Origin: Allomuricauda sp. NBRC 101325
GTDB lineage: Bacteria; Bacteroidota; Bacteroidia; Flavobacteriales; Flavobacteriaceae
Reading direction: 5' to 3'
Assembly: GCF_030268205.1 (NCBI RefSeq)
Contig: NZ_BSQF01000002.1
Location: forward strand, 372,001 to 436,000
DNA length: 64,000 nucleotides
The translations under genes and the position numbers were made by a program. Shown here piece after piece: positions 1 through 7,468 of this stretch. Within the stretch, counting starts at the first letter, position 1. Each line of letters begins with the position of its first letter. A model generated the notes under the pieces. It did not search any database. It was not told the origin of the DNA and was given only the letters and a program-made list of their open reading frames with translations.

Positions 1-25
1 AAAATACTTGCCCTTTACATAAAAG

Positions 26-60
26 AAAAGCTTCCAGTAATGGGAGCTTTTTTATTTTGT
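26..60. terminator. Bidirectional hairpin terminator
   Basis: A 10-bp stem (26-35 with 42-51, one G-T pair, 6-nt loop) is followed by a T-rich run on the + strand, and preceded by an A-rich run that gives a T-tail on the minus strand. It can end an unseen + strand gene left of the window and the minus-strand small gene whose stop codon is at 52-54. Confidence 0.75.
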
Positions 61-138
61 GGTGCGATTTACACTTACCAATAATAGACAAAAGTTGATC
101 GCGAGTAATAAAAGTAAAATGCTAAAAATTGAATTCAT
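52..138 (-). CDS. 28-aa membrane peptide, paralogue A
   Basis: A 28-codon reading frame starts at ATG 136-138 and stops TAA at 52-54. It encodes one hydrophobic segment (about residues 4-23) beginning MNSIFSILLLLLAIN and ending SVNRTTK. It aligns without gaps over all 28 residues to the peptide at 211-297: 13 positions are identical (including M1, N2, F5, N15, S22-V23-N24 and K28) and most others are conservative. A hairpin terminator with a minus-strand T-tail lies directly behind the stop. Two in-frame paralogues of exactly equal length, plus a terminator, argue strongly for a real gene. Function is unknown; the shape fits a single-pass inner-membrane small protein. I do not recognise the family. 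Confidence 0.7.
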   Translation of the reverse strand: MNSIFSILLLLLAINFCLLLVSVNRTTK

Positions 139-210
139 GGTTAGAGTTATTTATTACGTAACAATTGAACGATAAAAAACCCTACCTATTGTGCCGAAAA
201 AAATGTAAAC

Positions 211-297
211 CTATTTTTTTGAACCGTTTACGCTCCAAATCAAAAGCAAAGCGTTAACGATCAAAAGAAAGCTAAGTACTGTGAAAAAAGTGTTCAT
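211..297 (-). CDS. 28-aa membrane peptide, paralogue B
   Basis: A 28-codon frame runs from ATG 295-297 to TAG 211-213. It starts MNTFFTVLSFLLIVN and ends SVNGSKK, with one predicted transmembrane helix (about residues 4-21) and a short basic tail. It is the tandem paralogue of 52-138, 72 bp upstream on the same strand. The asparagine in mid-membrane (N15) and the S-V-N exit motif are kept in both copies, suggesting selected positions. The pair may be co-transcribed. No Shine-Dalgarno is seen, as expected in Bacteroidota. Function is unknown. Confidence 0.7.
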   Translation of the reverse strand: MNTFFTVLSFLLIVNALLLIWSVNGSKK

Positions 298-388
298 GTG
301 ATTTTTTGATTAATGGTTGTGGGGAACAGTGTTTGCTTATTAGATAGGAAAAGTCTGATAGGTTGCGTGGAAAATCAAGAAAAAATAA

Positions 389-411
389 AAGCCCGGGAAA
401 AACCCGGGCTT
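389..411 (-). terminator. Terminator of the cold-shock gene
   Basis: A perfect 9-bp GC-rich stem (389-397 with 403-411, loop of five A on the + strand) is followed on the minus strand by a T-rich tail (381-390). It sits 26 bp beyond the stop codon of the minus-strand cold-shock gene. Confidence 0.85.
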
Positions 412-436
412 CTTTATAAAAAAGTATACTGTTACC

Positions 437-631
437 TTAATCTATAACTTGTACATTAACGGCGTTCAATCCTTTTTTACCTTGTTGTAGTTCGAATTCT
501 ACAACATCACCTTCTCTTACTTCGTCGATTAAACCAGAAATGTGTACAAAGTGATCTTTGTTTGAACCATCTTCAGTGATGAATCCGTAACCTTTGGAAT
601 CGTTGAAGAATTTTACTGTTCCTTTACTCAT
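437..631 (-). CDS. Cold-shock domain protein (CspA family)
   Basis: A 64-aa single cold-shock domain starting MSKGTVKFFN. It carries the RNA-binding motifs KGYGFI (RNP1) and DHFVHI (RNP2). CspA-type proteins bind single-stranded RNA and DNA in the cytoplasm and act as RNA chaperones. The frame stays open to 712, but the family begins at the MSKG methionine (629-631), giving the usual 60-70 aa length. A TACCTTCG element at 661-668 (minus strand) is a plausible -7 promoter box. A strong hairpin terminator follows at 389-411, so it is probably monocistronic. Family certain; cold induction not shown. Confidence 0.95.
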   Translation of the reverse strand: MSKGTVKFFNDSKGYGFITEDGSNKDHFVHISGLIDEVREGDVVEFELQQGKKGLNAVNVQVID

Positions 632-718
632 AATTAAAATTGAAAAAATTAAATCTGCCGCGAAGGTACGTTTAATTTCATGATAATGAGATTTTAAACC
701 ATTTATTTTCAAAAATAA

Positions 719-1357
719 TTATGCTGTGGGGTCTGGGGTCAAACGCAAATATGGTTTTATCTCTTCAACACCCTTAGTAAATATGGTCTTGGCCTCTGCC
801 GTTGGAATAGAAGGACTTACCACAACCTTTTGTCCGTTTTCCCAATTCGCAGGTGTAGCAACCTTATGGTGTGCTGTCAACTGTAACGAATCGATAACAC
901 GAAGCAATTCATAAAAATTACGTCCTGTGGAGGCAGGATAGGTCAGCGTTAACTTGATCTTTTTATCAGGCCCGATAATGAACACCGAACGCACCGTAAG
1001 CGTATCGTTGGCATTGGGGTGGATCATATCATACAGGTCTGAAACCTTTCTTTCCACATCGGCAACGATAGGGAAGTTTACTTCGGTATGTTGGGTTTCG
1101 TTAATGTCCTTGATCCATTCTTTGTGCGATTCTGCACCATCCACACTCAAGGCCATCATTTTTACATTTCTTTTGGCGAACTCATCCTTGAACTTTGCCG
1201 CAGTACCCAATTCAGTGGTACAAACAGGCGTAAAATCAGCAGGGTGAGAGAACAAAATGCCCCATCCGTCGCCGAGGTATTCGTAAAAGTTAAGGGTTCC
1301 TTCAGAAGTTACCGCCGTAAAGTCTGGAGCGGTATCGCCTAATCTTAGCGTTGCCAT
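719..1357 (-). CDS. 1-Cys (Prx6-type) peroxiredoxin
   Basis: A 212-aa peroxiredoxin of the AhpC/TSA superfamily, reducing hydrogen peroxide and organic hydroperoxides in the cytoplasm. The active-site segment FSHPADFTPVCTTELG places the peroxidatic cysteine at C46, with the conserved T43 of the P-x-x-x-T/S-x-x-C motif. Length and the long C-terminal part (PANWENGQKVVVSPSI) match the Prx6 group rather than typical 2-Cys AhpC. It lies downstream of nothing obvious on its strand and is followed by the cold-shock gene 88 bp away. No OxyR-type operator was identified. Subfamily confidence is high; the in vivo reductant is unknown. Confidence 0.93.
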   Translation of the reverse strand: MATLRLGDTAPDFTAVTSEGTLNFYEYLGDGWGILFSHPADFTPVCTTELGTAAKFKDEFAKRNVKMMALSVDGAESHKEWIKDINETQHTEVNFPIVADVERKVSDLYDMIHPNANDTLTVRSVFIIGPDKKIKLTLTYPASTGRNFYELLRVIDSLQLTAHHKVATPANWENGQKVVVSPSIPTAEAKTIFTKGVEEIKPYLRLTPDPTA

Positions 1358-1512
1358 ATATTTTGATTTAAATTGATAATTTGGTTAATCCTATAAATTT
1401 AGGGGATTATTTCGACCTGTCGGTTTAAATGCGTTAAAACTGTATTAAACTTTTTTTGATGGATTTAAAGGTTTCGCGATAGATCACGACCAAAAGATTA
1501 ATACTTTTAAAT

Positions 1513-2055
1513 ATGCAAAATCAAGAACTCGAACAGCTACGTTATCCCATTGGAAAATTCCAAACACCCCCTGCAATTTCCCAAAATGATTTGGAGAATT
1601 GGATTTTGGTATTGGAAGAATTGCCCAAAAAATTGGAAGCCATGGTGGCCCCTCTGACGGAAGAGCAATTGGAAACGCCTTACCGCCCTGGTGGATGGAC
1701 CGTAAGACAATTGGTGCATCATATATCGGACAGTCACCATAACAGCTATTTGCGATTTAAATGGGCCTTGACCGAAGATAATCCCGTTATCAAACCCTAC
1801 AACGAGAAAGCTTGGGCCGAACTTTTTGATTCCAGAACCGCACCCATTCAAATGTCACTGGACCATTTAAAGGCGGTGCATGCCAAATTGGTGTATTTGA
1901 TCAAGGGATTGACAGCGGAACAGTTGCAACGAAAATTTACCCATCCAGATGGGAACCAAGAATCGACTTTGGAGCTAAATGTGGGAAGATATGCATGGCA
2001 CAGTAACCACCATTTTGCCCATATTGCCCATTTGATTGAGCGGGAAGGCTGGTGA
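1513..2055 (+). CDS. YfiT/DinB-superfamily metal-dependent hydrolase
   Basis: A 180-aa four-helix-bundle protein of the DinB/YfiT superfamily, resembling Bacillus YfiT and bacillithiol S-transferase BstA. The expected metal-binding histidines are present: H69-H70 in QLVHHISDSHH and H163/H167 in WHSNHHFAH. The N-terminal YPIGKF motif is typical of the YfiT group. Such proteins bind a divalent metal and are thought to act in thiol transfer or hydrolysis; the substrate here is unknown. Its stop codon (2053-2055) directly abuts the stop of the convergent acetyltransferase gene (2056-2058), leaving no room for a separate terminator. Confidence 0.85.
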   Translation: MQNQELEQLRYPIGKFQTPPAISQNDLENWILVLEELPKKLEAMVAPLTEEQLETPYRPGGWTVRQLVHHISDSHHNSYLRFKWALTEDNPVIKPYNEKAWAELFDSRTAPIQMSLDHLKAVHAKLVYLIKGLTAEQLQRKFTHPDGNQESTLELNVGRYAWHSNHHFAHIAHLIEREGW

Positions 2056-2577
2056 TTACAATTTTTTGGTCAATATCCACATCGGTTTTTCGGCTTCCAG
2101 TACACCTGGCAGCACCACTTCGCTTTCCCTTTTGATCACATAGCCATTTTTCTGATAAAAATGAATGGGATTGCCCTTTTGCATGGTGTCCAACCAAACC
2201 AGTTGTTTGTTCATGGATTTGGCTTTGGCCTCGATCCATTGCAATGTAAGTTTGCCCAATCCTTTGCCTGAATGCTCTTTTAGAAAATAAATTTTTTCCG
2301 CTTTCAAGGCTTCTTCTGGGGAGATTTCATCTATTCCACAACGCAATACCAGTTTTAAAATCCCCACGGTTTCCCCGTCGTAATTGATAAGATAATGGCC
2401 ATTACCGGGATCCTGTAATTCCTTTTCCACTACAGTTTTCGTCAACCCATTCGATATGTAGGGCGTTGGGTCGGCATTGGTCCATAAATGCAAATAATGT
2501 TCACGGTACGATTTTACACCCACTTCTAAATAGGAGTCTATGTTGGCCAAGGTTACAGGAATAAAATTAATTTCCAT
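2056..2577 (-). CDS. GNAT family N-acetyltransferase
   Basis: A 173-aa GNAT-fold acetyltransferase. The acetyl-CoA loop motif is visible as LKEHSGKGLGKLTLQWIE (Q/R-x-x-G-x-G/A type, here HSGKGLGK), followed by WLDTMQKGNPIHFYQKNGYV, the usual beta5-alpha4 region before the C-terminal strand. These enzymes transfer acetyl groups to amines on small molecules or proteins; the substrate cannot be read from sequence. The gene lies 24 bp downstream of the redoxin gene on the same strand and may be its operon partner. It ends back to back with the YfiT-like gene. Confidence 0.88.
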   Translation of the reverse strand: MEINFIPVTLANIDSYLEVGVKSYREHYLHLWTNADPTPYISNGLTKTVVEKELQDPGNGHYLINYDGETVGILKLVLRCGIDEISPEEALKAEKIYFLKEHSGKGLGKLTLQWIEAKAKSMNKQLVWLDTMQKGNPIHFYQKNGYVIKRESEVVLPGVLEAEKPMWILTKKL

Positions 2578-2601
2578 AGGATGAAAAAGTAAAGGCTAAG
2601 C

Positions 2602-3156
2602 TTATTTCCATTTGATATTACAACCCAAGCTCGGCTTTTGGTCTGAAGAAATGGATTTCCCATTCAAAAGTGCATCCAAGGCATTTCTGAGGTCCGCACC
2701 CGTTAAAGGAATCCCGTTTTGTGGCCTTGAATCATCCAATTGACCGCGATAGACCAATTTTAAATCAGCATCGAACAGATAAAAATCGGGCGTGCAGGCA
2801 GCATCGTAGGCTTTGGCCACCTCTTGACTTTCATCATACAAATATGGGAAGGTATAATCGGCTTCTATTGCCTTTTCTTTCATCAGATCCGGGGCATCTT
2901 GCGGATAAGTTTCCACATCGTTGCTGGAAATGGCAACAAAACCAATGCCCTTTGATTGATATTCCTTGGCCAATTTTGATATTTCCGGGTTTACATGGAT
3001 CACAAAGGGGCAGTGGTTGCAAATAAACATGATTACCGTTCCTTTTGCACCTTTTACCTCATCCAAAGAAAGGATGTTATCGGATACCGTATCCAACAAT
3101 GTGAAATTAGGGGCTTTTGTCCCCAACGGAAGCATGTTACTGGGCGTTCTGGCCAT
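2602..3156 (-). CDS. Thioredoxin-like redoxin (PRX_like1 type)
   Basis: A 184-aa thioredoxin-fold protein with a redox CxxC in FICNHCPFV (C46 and C49) and the family segment GVAISSNDVETYPQDAPDLM. This matches the AhpC/TSA-like redoxin group (PRX_like1), whose members lack an export signal here and probably act as cytoplasmic thiol oxidoreductases. The start chosen (MARTPSNMLPLG) is the first methionine, and a TATTTTTG -7 box on the minus strand (3181-3188) stands 24 bp before it. The DUF3276 terminator hairpin (3192-3215) lies immediately behind that promoter box. Confidence 0.88.
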   Translation of the reverse strand: MARTPSNMLPLGTKAPNFTLLDTVSDNILSLDEVKGAKGTVIMFICNHCPFVIHVNPEISKLAKEYQSKGIGFVAISSNDVETYPQDAPDLMKEKAIEADYTFPYLYDESQEVAKAYDAACTPDFYLFDADLKLVYRGQLDDSRPQNGIPLTGADLRNALDALLNGKSISSDQKPSLGCNIKWK

Positions 3157-3180
3157 TGAATGATGTTTTTACAGGTAGTG

Positions 3181-3188
3181 CAAAAATA
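3181..3188 (-). promoter_or_regulatory. -7 promoter element for the redoxin gene
   Basis: TATTTTTG on the minus strand matches the Bacteroidota -7 consensus TAnnTTTG, 24 bp upstream of the redoxin start. No clear -33 TTTG is seen at 19-21 bp. Confidence 0.5.
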
Positions 3189-3191
3189 AAA

Positions 3192-3215
3192 AACGACCTG
3201 CAAAAACAGGTCGTT
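3192..3215 (-). terminator. Terminator of the DUF3276 gene
   Basis: A perfect 9-bp stem (3192-3200 with 3207-3215, loop 3201-3206) is followed by a T-rich minus-strand tail. It is 25 bp past the stop of the DUF3276 gene. Confidence 0.85.
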
Positions 3216-3240
3216 GTATCTATTTTAAAAGTAAAATCCG

Positions 3241-3612
3241 TTAAATGTCGTCGAAATCCACATCGGTAAAACTCTCCGTGGTGGAGCCATTTTCACTAAA
3301 GGTATCTTCCTCCTTTTTAAAATCTTTTTGGTGACGTTCAGAAATTACTTCTTGCCCTTTTTCGTCAATAATGTAATCCATCATTTCATCCATGATTTCC
3401 TGAAAAGCGGTGAAATCCTCTTTGTAAAGATAAATTTTATGCTTTTTGTAATGGAAGGAACCATCGTCGTGGGTAAACTTTTTGCTTTCGGTAATGGTAA
3501 GGTAGTAGTCTCCAGCTTTTGTGCTTCTAACATCAAAGAAATATGTTCTTCTACCTGCTCTTAAGACTTTTGAATAAATCTCTTCCTGATCCATTAAATC
3601 TTTCTCGCCCAT
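3241..3612 (-). CDS. DUF3276 PUR-like nucleic-acid-binding protein
   Basis: A 123-aa protein of the DUF3276 family, the Bacteroidota counterpart of PUR-alpha-type proteins (Borrelia EbfC/PurA-like fold), which bind single-stranded DNA or RNA. The PUR repeat core is recognisable in KVLRAGRRTYFFDVRSTK and DYYLTITESKKF, followed by an acidic, low-complexity C-terminal tail rich in D, E and S. The start MGEKDLMDQEEIYSK is the first in-frame methionine; M7 is an alternative. The gene has its own terminator and stands between the redoxin gene and the ABC exporter. The precise role in Flavobacteria is not established. Confidence 0.88.
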   Translation of the reverse strand: MGEKDLMDQEEIYSKVLRAGRRTYFFDVRSTKAGDYYLTITESKKFTHDDGSFHYKKHKIYLYKEDFTAFQEIMDEMMDYIIDEKGQEVISERHQKDFKKEEDTFSENGSTTESFTDVDFDDI

Positions 3613-3686
3613 GTGGTTTAGTGTTATTTATCTTAGTTGTATTTTGTTACCAAAAATGTAAAAAAAAAGCTAATTCAGCAACTTTT

Positions 3687-5441
3687 TTAAGATTCTTTGC
3701 CCGAGAGTTGGTTGATGTAGAGATCCTTATAGTATCCCTCTTGGTTGTTCAATTCCTCATGGGAGCCCTCTTGAATGATTTTGCCCTGATCCAATACGAT
3801 GATCTTATCCGCATTTTTGGCAGACGAAACCCTATGGCTTACGATCAAGGTGGTTTTGCTTTCAGAAACCTTCTTCAAATTGTTCAATATCTCCTCTTCG
3901 GTTTCCGTATCCACTGCGGACAAACAATCGTCGAACAAATAGATTTTGGGGTCCTTTAAAAGTGCCCTCGCAATCGATACCCGCTGCTTTTGTCCACCAC
4001 TTAAGGTAATGCCCCGTTCCCCGAGAATGGTATCGTATTTTTTGGCAAAACCTTGAATGTTTTTATGTACCACGGCCTGTTTGGCAACGGCCACGATCTC
4101 ATCGTGGGTGGCATTTTCCTTACCAAATCGAATGTTGTTCTCAATGGTGTCGGAGAATAAAAAGGCATCTTGGGGTACAGCCCCAATGGCTTGACGTAAA
4201 TTATCCAAATTGAGTTGTTGAACAGGAACCCCATCGACCAAAACAGCACCGGATGAAACATCGTACAATCGGGCCACCAATTCCAAAATGGTCGATTTTC
4301 CTGAACCGGTTTTACCTAAAATCGCAACTGTTTCTCCAGCTTTTACTTTAAAGGAAACATCGTTCAAAGCTGTAATTTCAGTGTCCTCGTACGTGAAAGT
4401 GACATTCTTGAACTCGATATCGCCATGAATGGTTTTGCTTTCGGCAACGGTATTTTTGATCGCTGGCTCCACTTGCAAGAACTCATTGATTCTTTTTTGT
4501 GAAGCTTCGGCGCGTTGCACAATGGAAGTTAACCAGCCCACAACGGCCACAGGCCAGGTCAGCATGTTCACATACAGGATAAATTCGGCAATGATCCCAA
4601 CTGTTTCTATTTCTCCGTTGATGTATTGTTTTCCACCAATGTAGATCACAAAAATATTACTGATGCCGATCAACAAGATCATCAAAGGAAAGAACCAAGC
4701 GTTCACTTTGGCGAGGGACATGCTGGTGTCTTTACCTTCATTGGCCAAAACCCTCATTTGTTCATTTACACGTGGTTCAATACTATAGGCTTTGATCACG
4801 GAAATTCCTGAAAACGATTCTTGTGTAAAGGTGGAAAGGGAAGATAAAAATTCTTGCACCTTGGTACTTCTGGCATGAATGACTTTACTGATTTTATAGA
4901 TCAAAATCGATAAAATGGGCAGTGGCAACAAAGTGTAGGTAGCCAAAATAGGTGCCTTGATGAACATAAGGGGCACCAAACATATAAAAAGGGTCAAGGT
5001 CTGGATGCCGTACATGATCGCCGGCCCACCGTACATTCGAACTTCGCCCACATCTTCACTGATTCGGTTCATCAAATCCCCAATACGATTCTTTTTATAA
5101 AAGTTAAGGCTCAACCATTGATAATGGTCAAACACCTCATTTTTTAGATCATATTCAATATAACGAGACACGTTAATAATAGTCTGACGCATCAAAAAAG
5201 TGAAAAGTCCAGATAAAATAGCCGCCCCGATGATGATCAAGATGTATTGCAACAACAAGCCTTTTGCATCAGAAAGTGTGATCACATCAGCCATATATTC
5301 CTCCACCGCTTGGATGGATTTGTTCACATAGGAAGGCATGATCAAAGAAAAAATACGCGCAATGATCGTGATCAAAATGCCCACTAGCAGCTTAAACCAA
5401 TATTTTTTGAAGTATTTATTAAGGTGTTTCAGTTCCTTCAT
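3687..5441 (-). CDS. MsbA/MdlB-type ABC exporter
   Basis: A 584-aa half-transporter with six transmembrane helices in roughly residues 15-310, then an ATP-binding domain. The nucleotide-binding motifs are all present: Walker A GKTGSGKST, Q-loop AVPQDAFLFSD, signature LSGGQ, Walker B IYLFDDCLSAVD and H-loop SHR. It should work as a homodimer, or with a second half-transporter, to export lipids, drugs or peptides across the inner membrane. The gene is divergent from nusB, sharing a 173-bp intergenic region. The substrate cannot be told from sequence. Confidence 0.93.
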   Translation of the reverse strand: MKELKHLNKYFKKYWFKLLVGILITIIARIFSLIMPSYVNKSIQAVEEYMADVITLSDAKGLLLQYILIIIGAAILSGLFTFLMRQTIINVSRYIEYDLKNEVFDHYQWLSLNFYKKNRIGDLMNRISEDVGEVRMYGGPAIMYGIQTLTLFICLVPLMFIKAPILATYTLLPLPILSILIYKISKVIHARSTKVQEFLSSLSTFTQESFSGISVIKAYSIEPRVNEQMRVLANEGKDTSMSLAKVNAWFFPLMILLIGISNIFVIYIGGKQYINGEIETVGIIAEFILYVNMLTWPVAVVGWLTSIVQRAEASQKRINEFLQVEPAIKNTVAESKTIHGDIEFKNVTFTYEDTEITALNDVSFKVKAGETVAILGKTGSGKSTILELVARLYDVSSGAVLVDGVPVQQLNLDNLRQAIGAVPQDAFLFSDTIENNIRFGKENATHDEIVAVAKQAVVHKNIQGFAKKYDTILGERGITLSGGQKQRVSIARALLKDPKIYLFDDCLSAVDTETEEEILNNLKKVSESKTTLIVSHRVSSAKNADKIIVLDQGKIIQEGSHEELNNQEGYYKDLYINQLSGKES

Positions 5442-5565
5442 AAAAGGGGAGGACAGTTTTAGTCAGTTGTAAGACAATCCAGCAAATATATGTCTTTGGG
5501 AATAAAGTAAATGTTATAAAAGTGATAAGAAAAAAACTTTGGTAGGTAAGATTGAAATATAAGCT

Positions 5566-5573
5566 TACTTTTG
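5566..5573 (+). promoter_or_regulatory. -7 promoter element for nusB
   Basis: TACTTTTG fits TAnnTTTG, 41 bp upstream of the nusB start. A TTTG at 5538-5541 lies 24 bp further upstream, slightly too far for an ideal -33 box. Confidence 0.5.
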
Positions 5574-5614
5574 CGGAGCGAAAGCCAATTAATGACTTTA
5601 AAAGTTCTTTAGAC

Positions 5615-6562
5615 ATGCTTACCCGAAGGCACATTAGAGTAAAAGTGATGCAATGCATCTACGCATTGGTCCAATCCAAGGATGAATCCCTGCAAAAACA
5701 GGAAAAATTCTTAAGAGTGAGTATAGAGAACATGTATGTGCTCTACCTTCTAATTTTAAGCCTCCTGGCCGAACTGCACCGTTTGGCGGAAAAACATGTG
5801 AGCCACGCATCCAAAAAGTATGTGGCCACCGAGGATGACAACTACCCAGACCCAGAAAAATTCATTAAAAACCGATTGTTGCTGCAATTGGTCAACAATG
5901 ATGCGCTCAAAAATGAGCTTTCCAAACGAAAGTTGGATAACTGGTACTTGAATGAAGAGTACGTAAAGATCATCTACAAAGAAATTGTGGCCAGTGATAT
6001 TTATAAGGAATATATGATCAGTGGCGAAAGTTCCTATGCGGACGACCGTGAATTGGTGTTGAACCTATTCCGCGATATTATTGCGCCCAACGAAAAGATC
6101 TACGAGTATTTCGAAGATGATAAACTTACTTGGGTGGACGATTTTCCGATTGTGAACACCTTTTTGATGAAACGATTGAAAAAGGCCAAGCCCGATGTGT
6201 CCGAACGTTTCTTTTTACCAGCTTTGCTCAAGGATCAAGAGGATATGGAATTTGCCAATGAGCTGTTGACCAAAACCTTGCTCAACGATGCCAAATGGGA
6301 AAAGGAAATAGAGGGCAAAACCCCAAATTGGGACAACGATCGAATCGCAGAAATAGATTCCATTATACTAAAAATGGCTATTTGTGAGTTATTAAATTTC
6401 CCTTCCATACCCGAAAAGGTAACTTTGAACGAGTATTTGGAAATTGCCAAGGAATACTCTACGCCAAAGAGCAGCATCTTTATCAACGGGGTGTTGGATA
6501 AGCTGGCGAAGGAGTACAAAACCTCGGGTAAATTGCAAAAAATAGGCAGGGGTTTACAATAA
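5615..6562 (+). CDS. nusB: Transcription antitermination factor NusB
   Basis: A 315-aa protein with the NusB RNA-binding helical domain at the C-terminus (LNDAKWEKEIEGKTPNWDNDRIAEIDSII and ICELLNFPSIPEKVTLNEYLEIAKEYSTPKSS are diagnostic). NusB with NusE (S10) binds boxA RNA and supports antitermination of rRNA operons. Proteobacterial NusB is about 140 aa; the extra N-terminal half is normal for Bacteroidota. The start is set at MLTRRHIRVKVMQ (5615), the conserved family N-terminus, rather than the longer open frame from 5552. It leads a run of + strand genes with the DUF1573 lipoprotein and yajC. Confidence 0.95.
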   Translation: MLTRRHIRVKVMQCIYALVQSKDESLQKQEKFLRVSIENMYVLYLLILSLLAELHRLAEKHVSHASKKYVATEDDNYPDPEKFIKNRLLLQLVNNDALKNELSKRKLDNWYLNEEYVKIIYKEIVASDIYKEYMISGESSYADDRELVLNLFRDIIAPNEKIYEYFEDDKLTWVDDFPIVNTFLMKRLKKAKPDVSERFFLPALLKDQEDMEFANELLTKTLLNDAKWEKEIEGKTPNWDNDRIAEIDSIILKMAICELLNFPSIPEKVTLNEYLEIAKEYSTPKSSIFINGVLDKLAKEYKTSGKLQKIGRGLQ

Positions 6563-6601
6563 AACAATAATTGTTTAATTTTGGAGAAACAAATTTTTAT
6601 C

Positions 6602-7078
6602 ATGAAAAGAATAACAACAATTTTTAGTTTGCTTATGGCTGTGGCCTTGGTAAGTTTTTCTTGCAAGGACAAAGCTTCTGAAAAAATAGTTGCTGATAAC
6701 GTACAGACAGCTGAATCTAGGGATGATGCACAGAAGTTGCTTCCCGTAATGACATTTGAAAAAGCAGAGCACGATTTTGGAACCATCCAAAGAGGAACTC
6801 CACAAGAATATGCATTCGCTTTTACAAATACAGGTAACGCCCCATTGATCATAACCGATGCTAAAAGTAGCTGTGGATGTACCGTTCCAAATCCTCCAAA
6901 AGAGCCTATCGCTCCAGGAGAAACTGGTGAGCTATTGGTTAAATTCAACGGATCTGGACAAAACCAGGTTACCAAAACCATCACTGTTACTGCAAATACT
7001 GCCAAAGGTTCCGAAATTTTGAGAATCAAAGCATTTGTACAAGCTCCAGAGGCTATGCCAGCTGGTCCAGTAAAATAA
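6602..7078 (+). CDS. DUF1573 lipoprotein
   Basis: A 158-aa exported lipoprotein: the signal sequence MKRITTIFSLLMAVALVSFSC ends in a lipobox with C21. It is followed by one DUF1573 immunoglobulin-like domain (HDFGTIQRGTPQEYAFAFTN, then SSCGCTVP, then APGETGELLVKFN). The paired cysteines in SCGC are typical of the family. Starting at the second methionine (6602) puts the signal peptide in place. It lies 39 bp after nusB and 14 bp before yajC, a common Flavobacteriaceae gene order. Role unknown; probably periplasmic or outer-membrane associated. Confidence 0.9.
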   Translation: MKRITTIFSLLMAVALVSFSCKDKASEKIVADNVQTAESRDDAQKLLPVMTFEKAEHDFGTIQRGTPQEYAFAFTNTGNAPLIITDAKSSCGCTVPNPPKEPIAPGETGELLVKFNGSGQNQVTKTITVTANTAKGSEILRIKAFVQAPEAMPAGPVK

Positions 7079-7092
7079 TTTTAAAGACCTGA

Positions 7093-7386
7093 ATGGAAAA
7101 CCTAGGACAATTTTTACCTCTGATTTTGATTTTCGCCGTGGCGTATTTCTTTATGATTCGCCCGCAGATCAAACGTCAGAAGGATGAGAAGAAATTTACA
7201 TCGGAATTAAAAAGAGGTGATAAGATCATCACCAAAAGTGGGCTTCACGGCAAAATCGTGGAATTGAACGACAAGGATTTTTCTTGCGTGATCGAGACCA
7301 TGGCCGGAAAATTGAAGTTTGACCGCTCTGCCATCTCCATGGAAATGAGCAAGAAACTCAACACTGCTCCAGCTGAAAAAAGCTAA
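7093..7386 (+). CDS. yajC: Preprotein translocase subunit YajC
   Basis: A 97-aa YajC protein: one N-terminal transmembrane helix (LPLILIFAVAYFFMIRPQ) with the conserved MIRPQ-x-K-x-x-K segment, then the cytoplasmic domain with GDKIITKSGLHGKIVEL. YajC associates with SecDF and YidC at the inner-membrane Sec translocon. It ends the nusB-DUF1573-yajC cluster; a clear terminator hairpin follows at 7411-7436. Confidence 0.95.
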   Translation: MENLGQFLPLILIFAVAYFFMIRPQIKRQKDEKKFTSELKRGDKIITKSGLHGKIVELNDKDFSCVIETMAGKLKFDRSAISMEMSKKLNTAPAEKS

Positions 7387-7410
7387 GGTTCCGAAAACCA
7401 TAATTTAAGG

Positions 7411-7444
7411 CGTCCTCCCAAGCAATTGGGGGGACGTTTTTTTT
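7411..7444 (+). terminator. Terminator after yajC
   Basis: An 11-bp stem (7411-7421 with 7426-7436, one G-T pair, 4-nt loop) is followed by eight T. It closes the nusB-DUF1573-yajC unit. Confidence 0.9.
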
Positions 7445-7468
7445 GTATCTTATTCCAAATTTGAAATT

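Noticed and set aside
6235-7029. 264-aa open frame on the minus strand
   Set aside because: It lies opposite nusB, the DUF1573 lipoprotein and the gap between them, which have strong family evidence. Its composition looks like a shadow of those genes.
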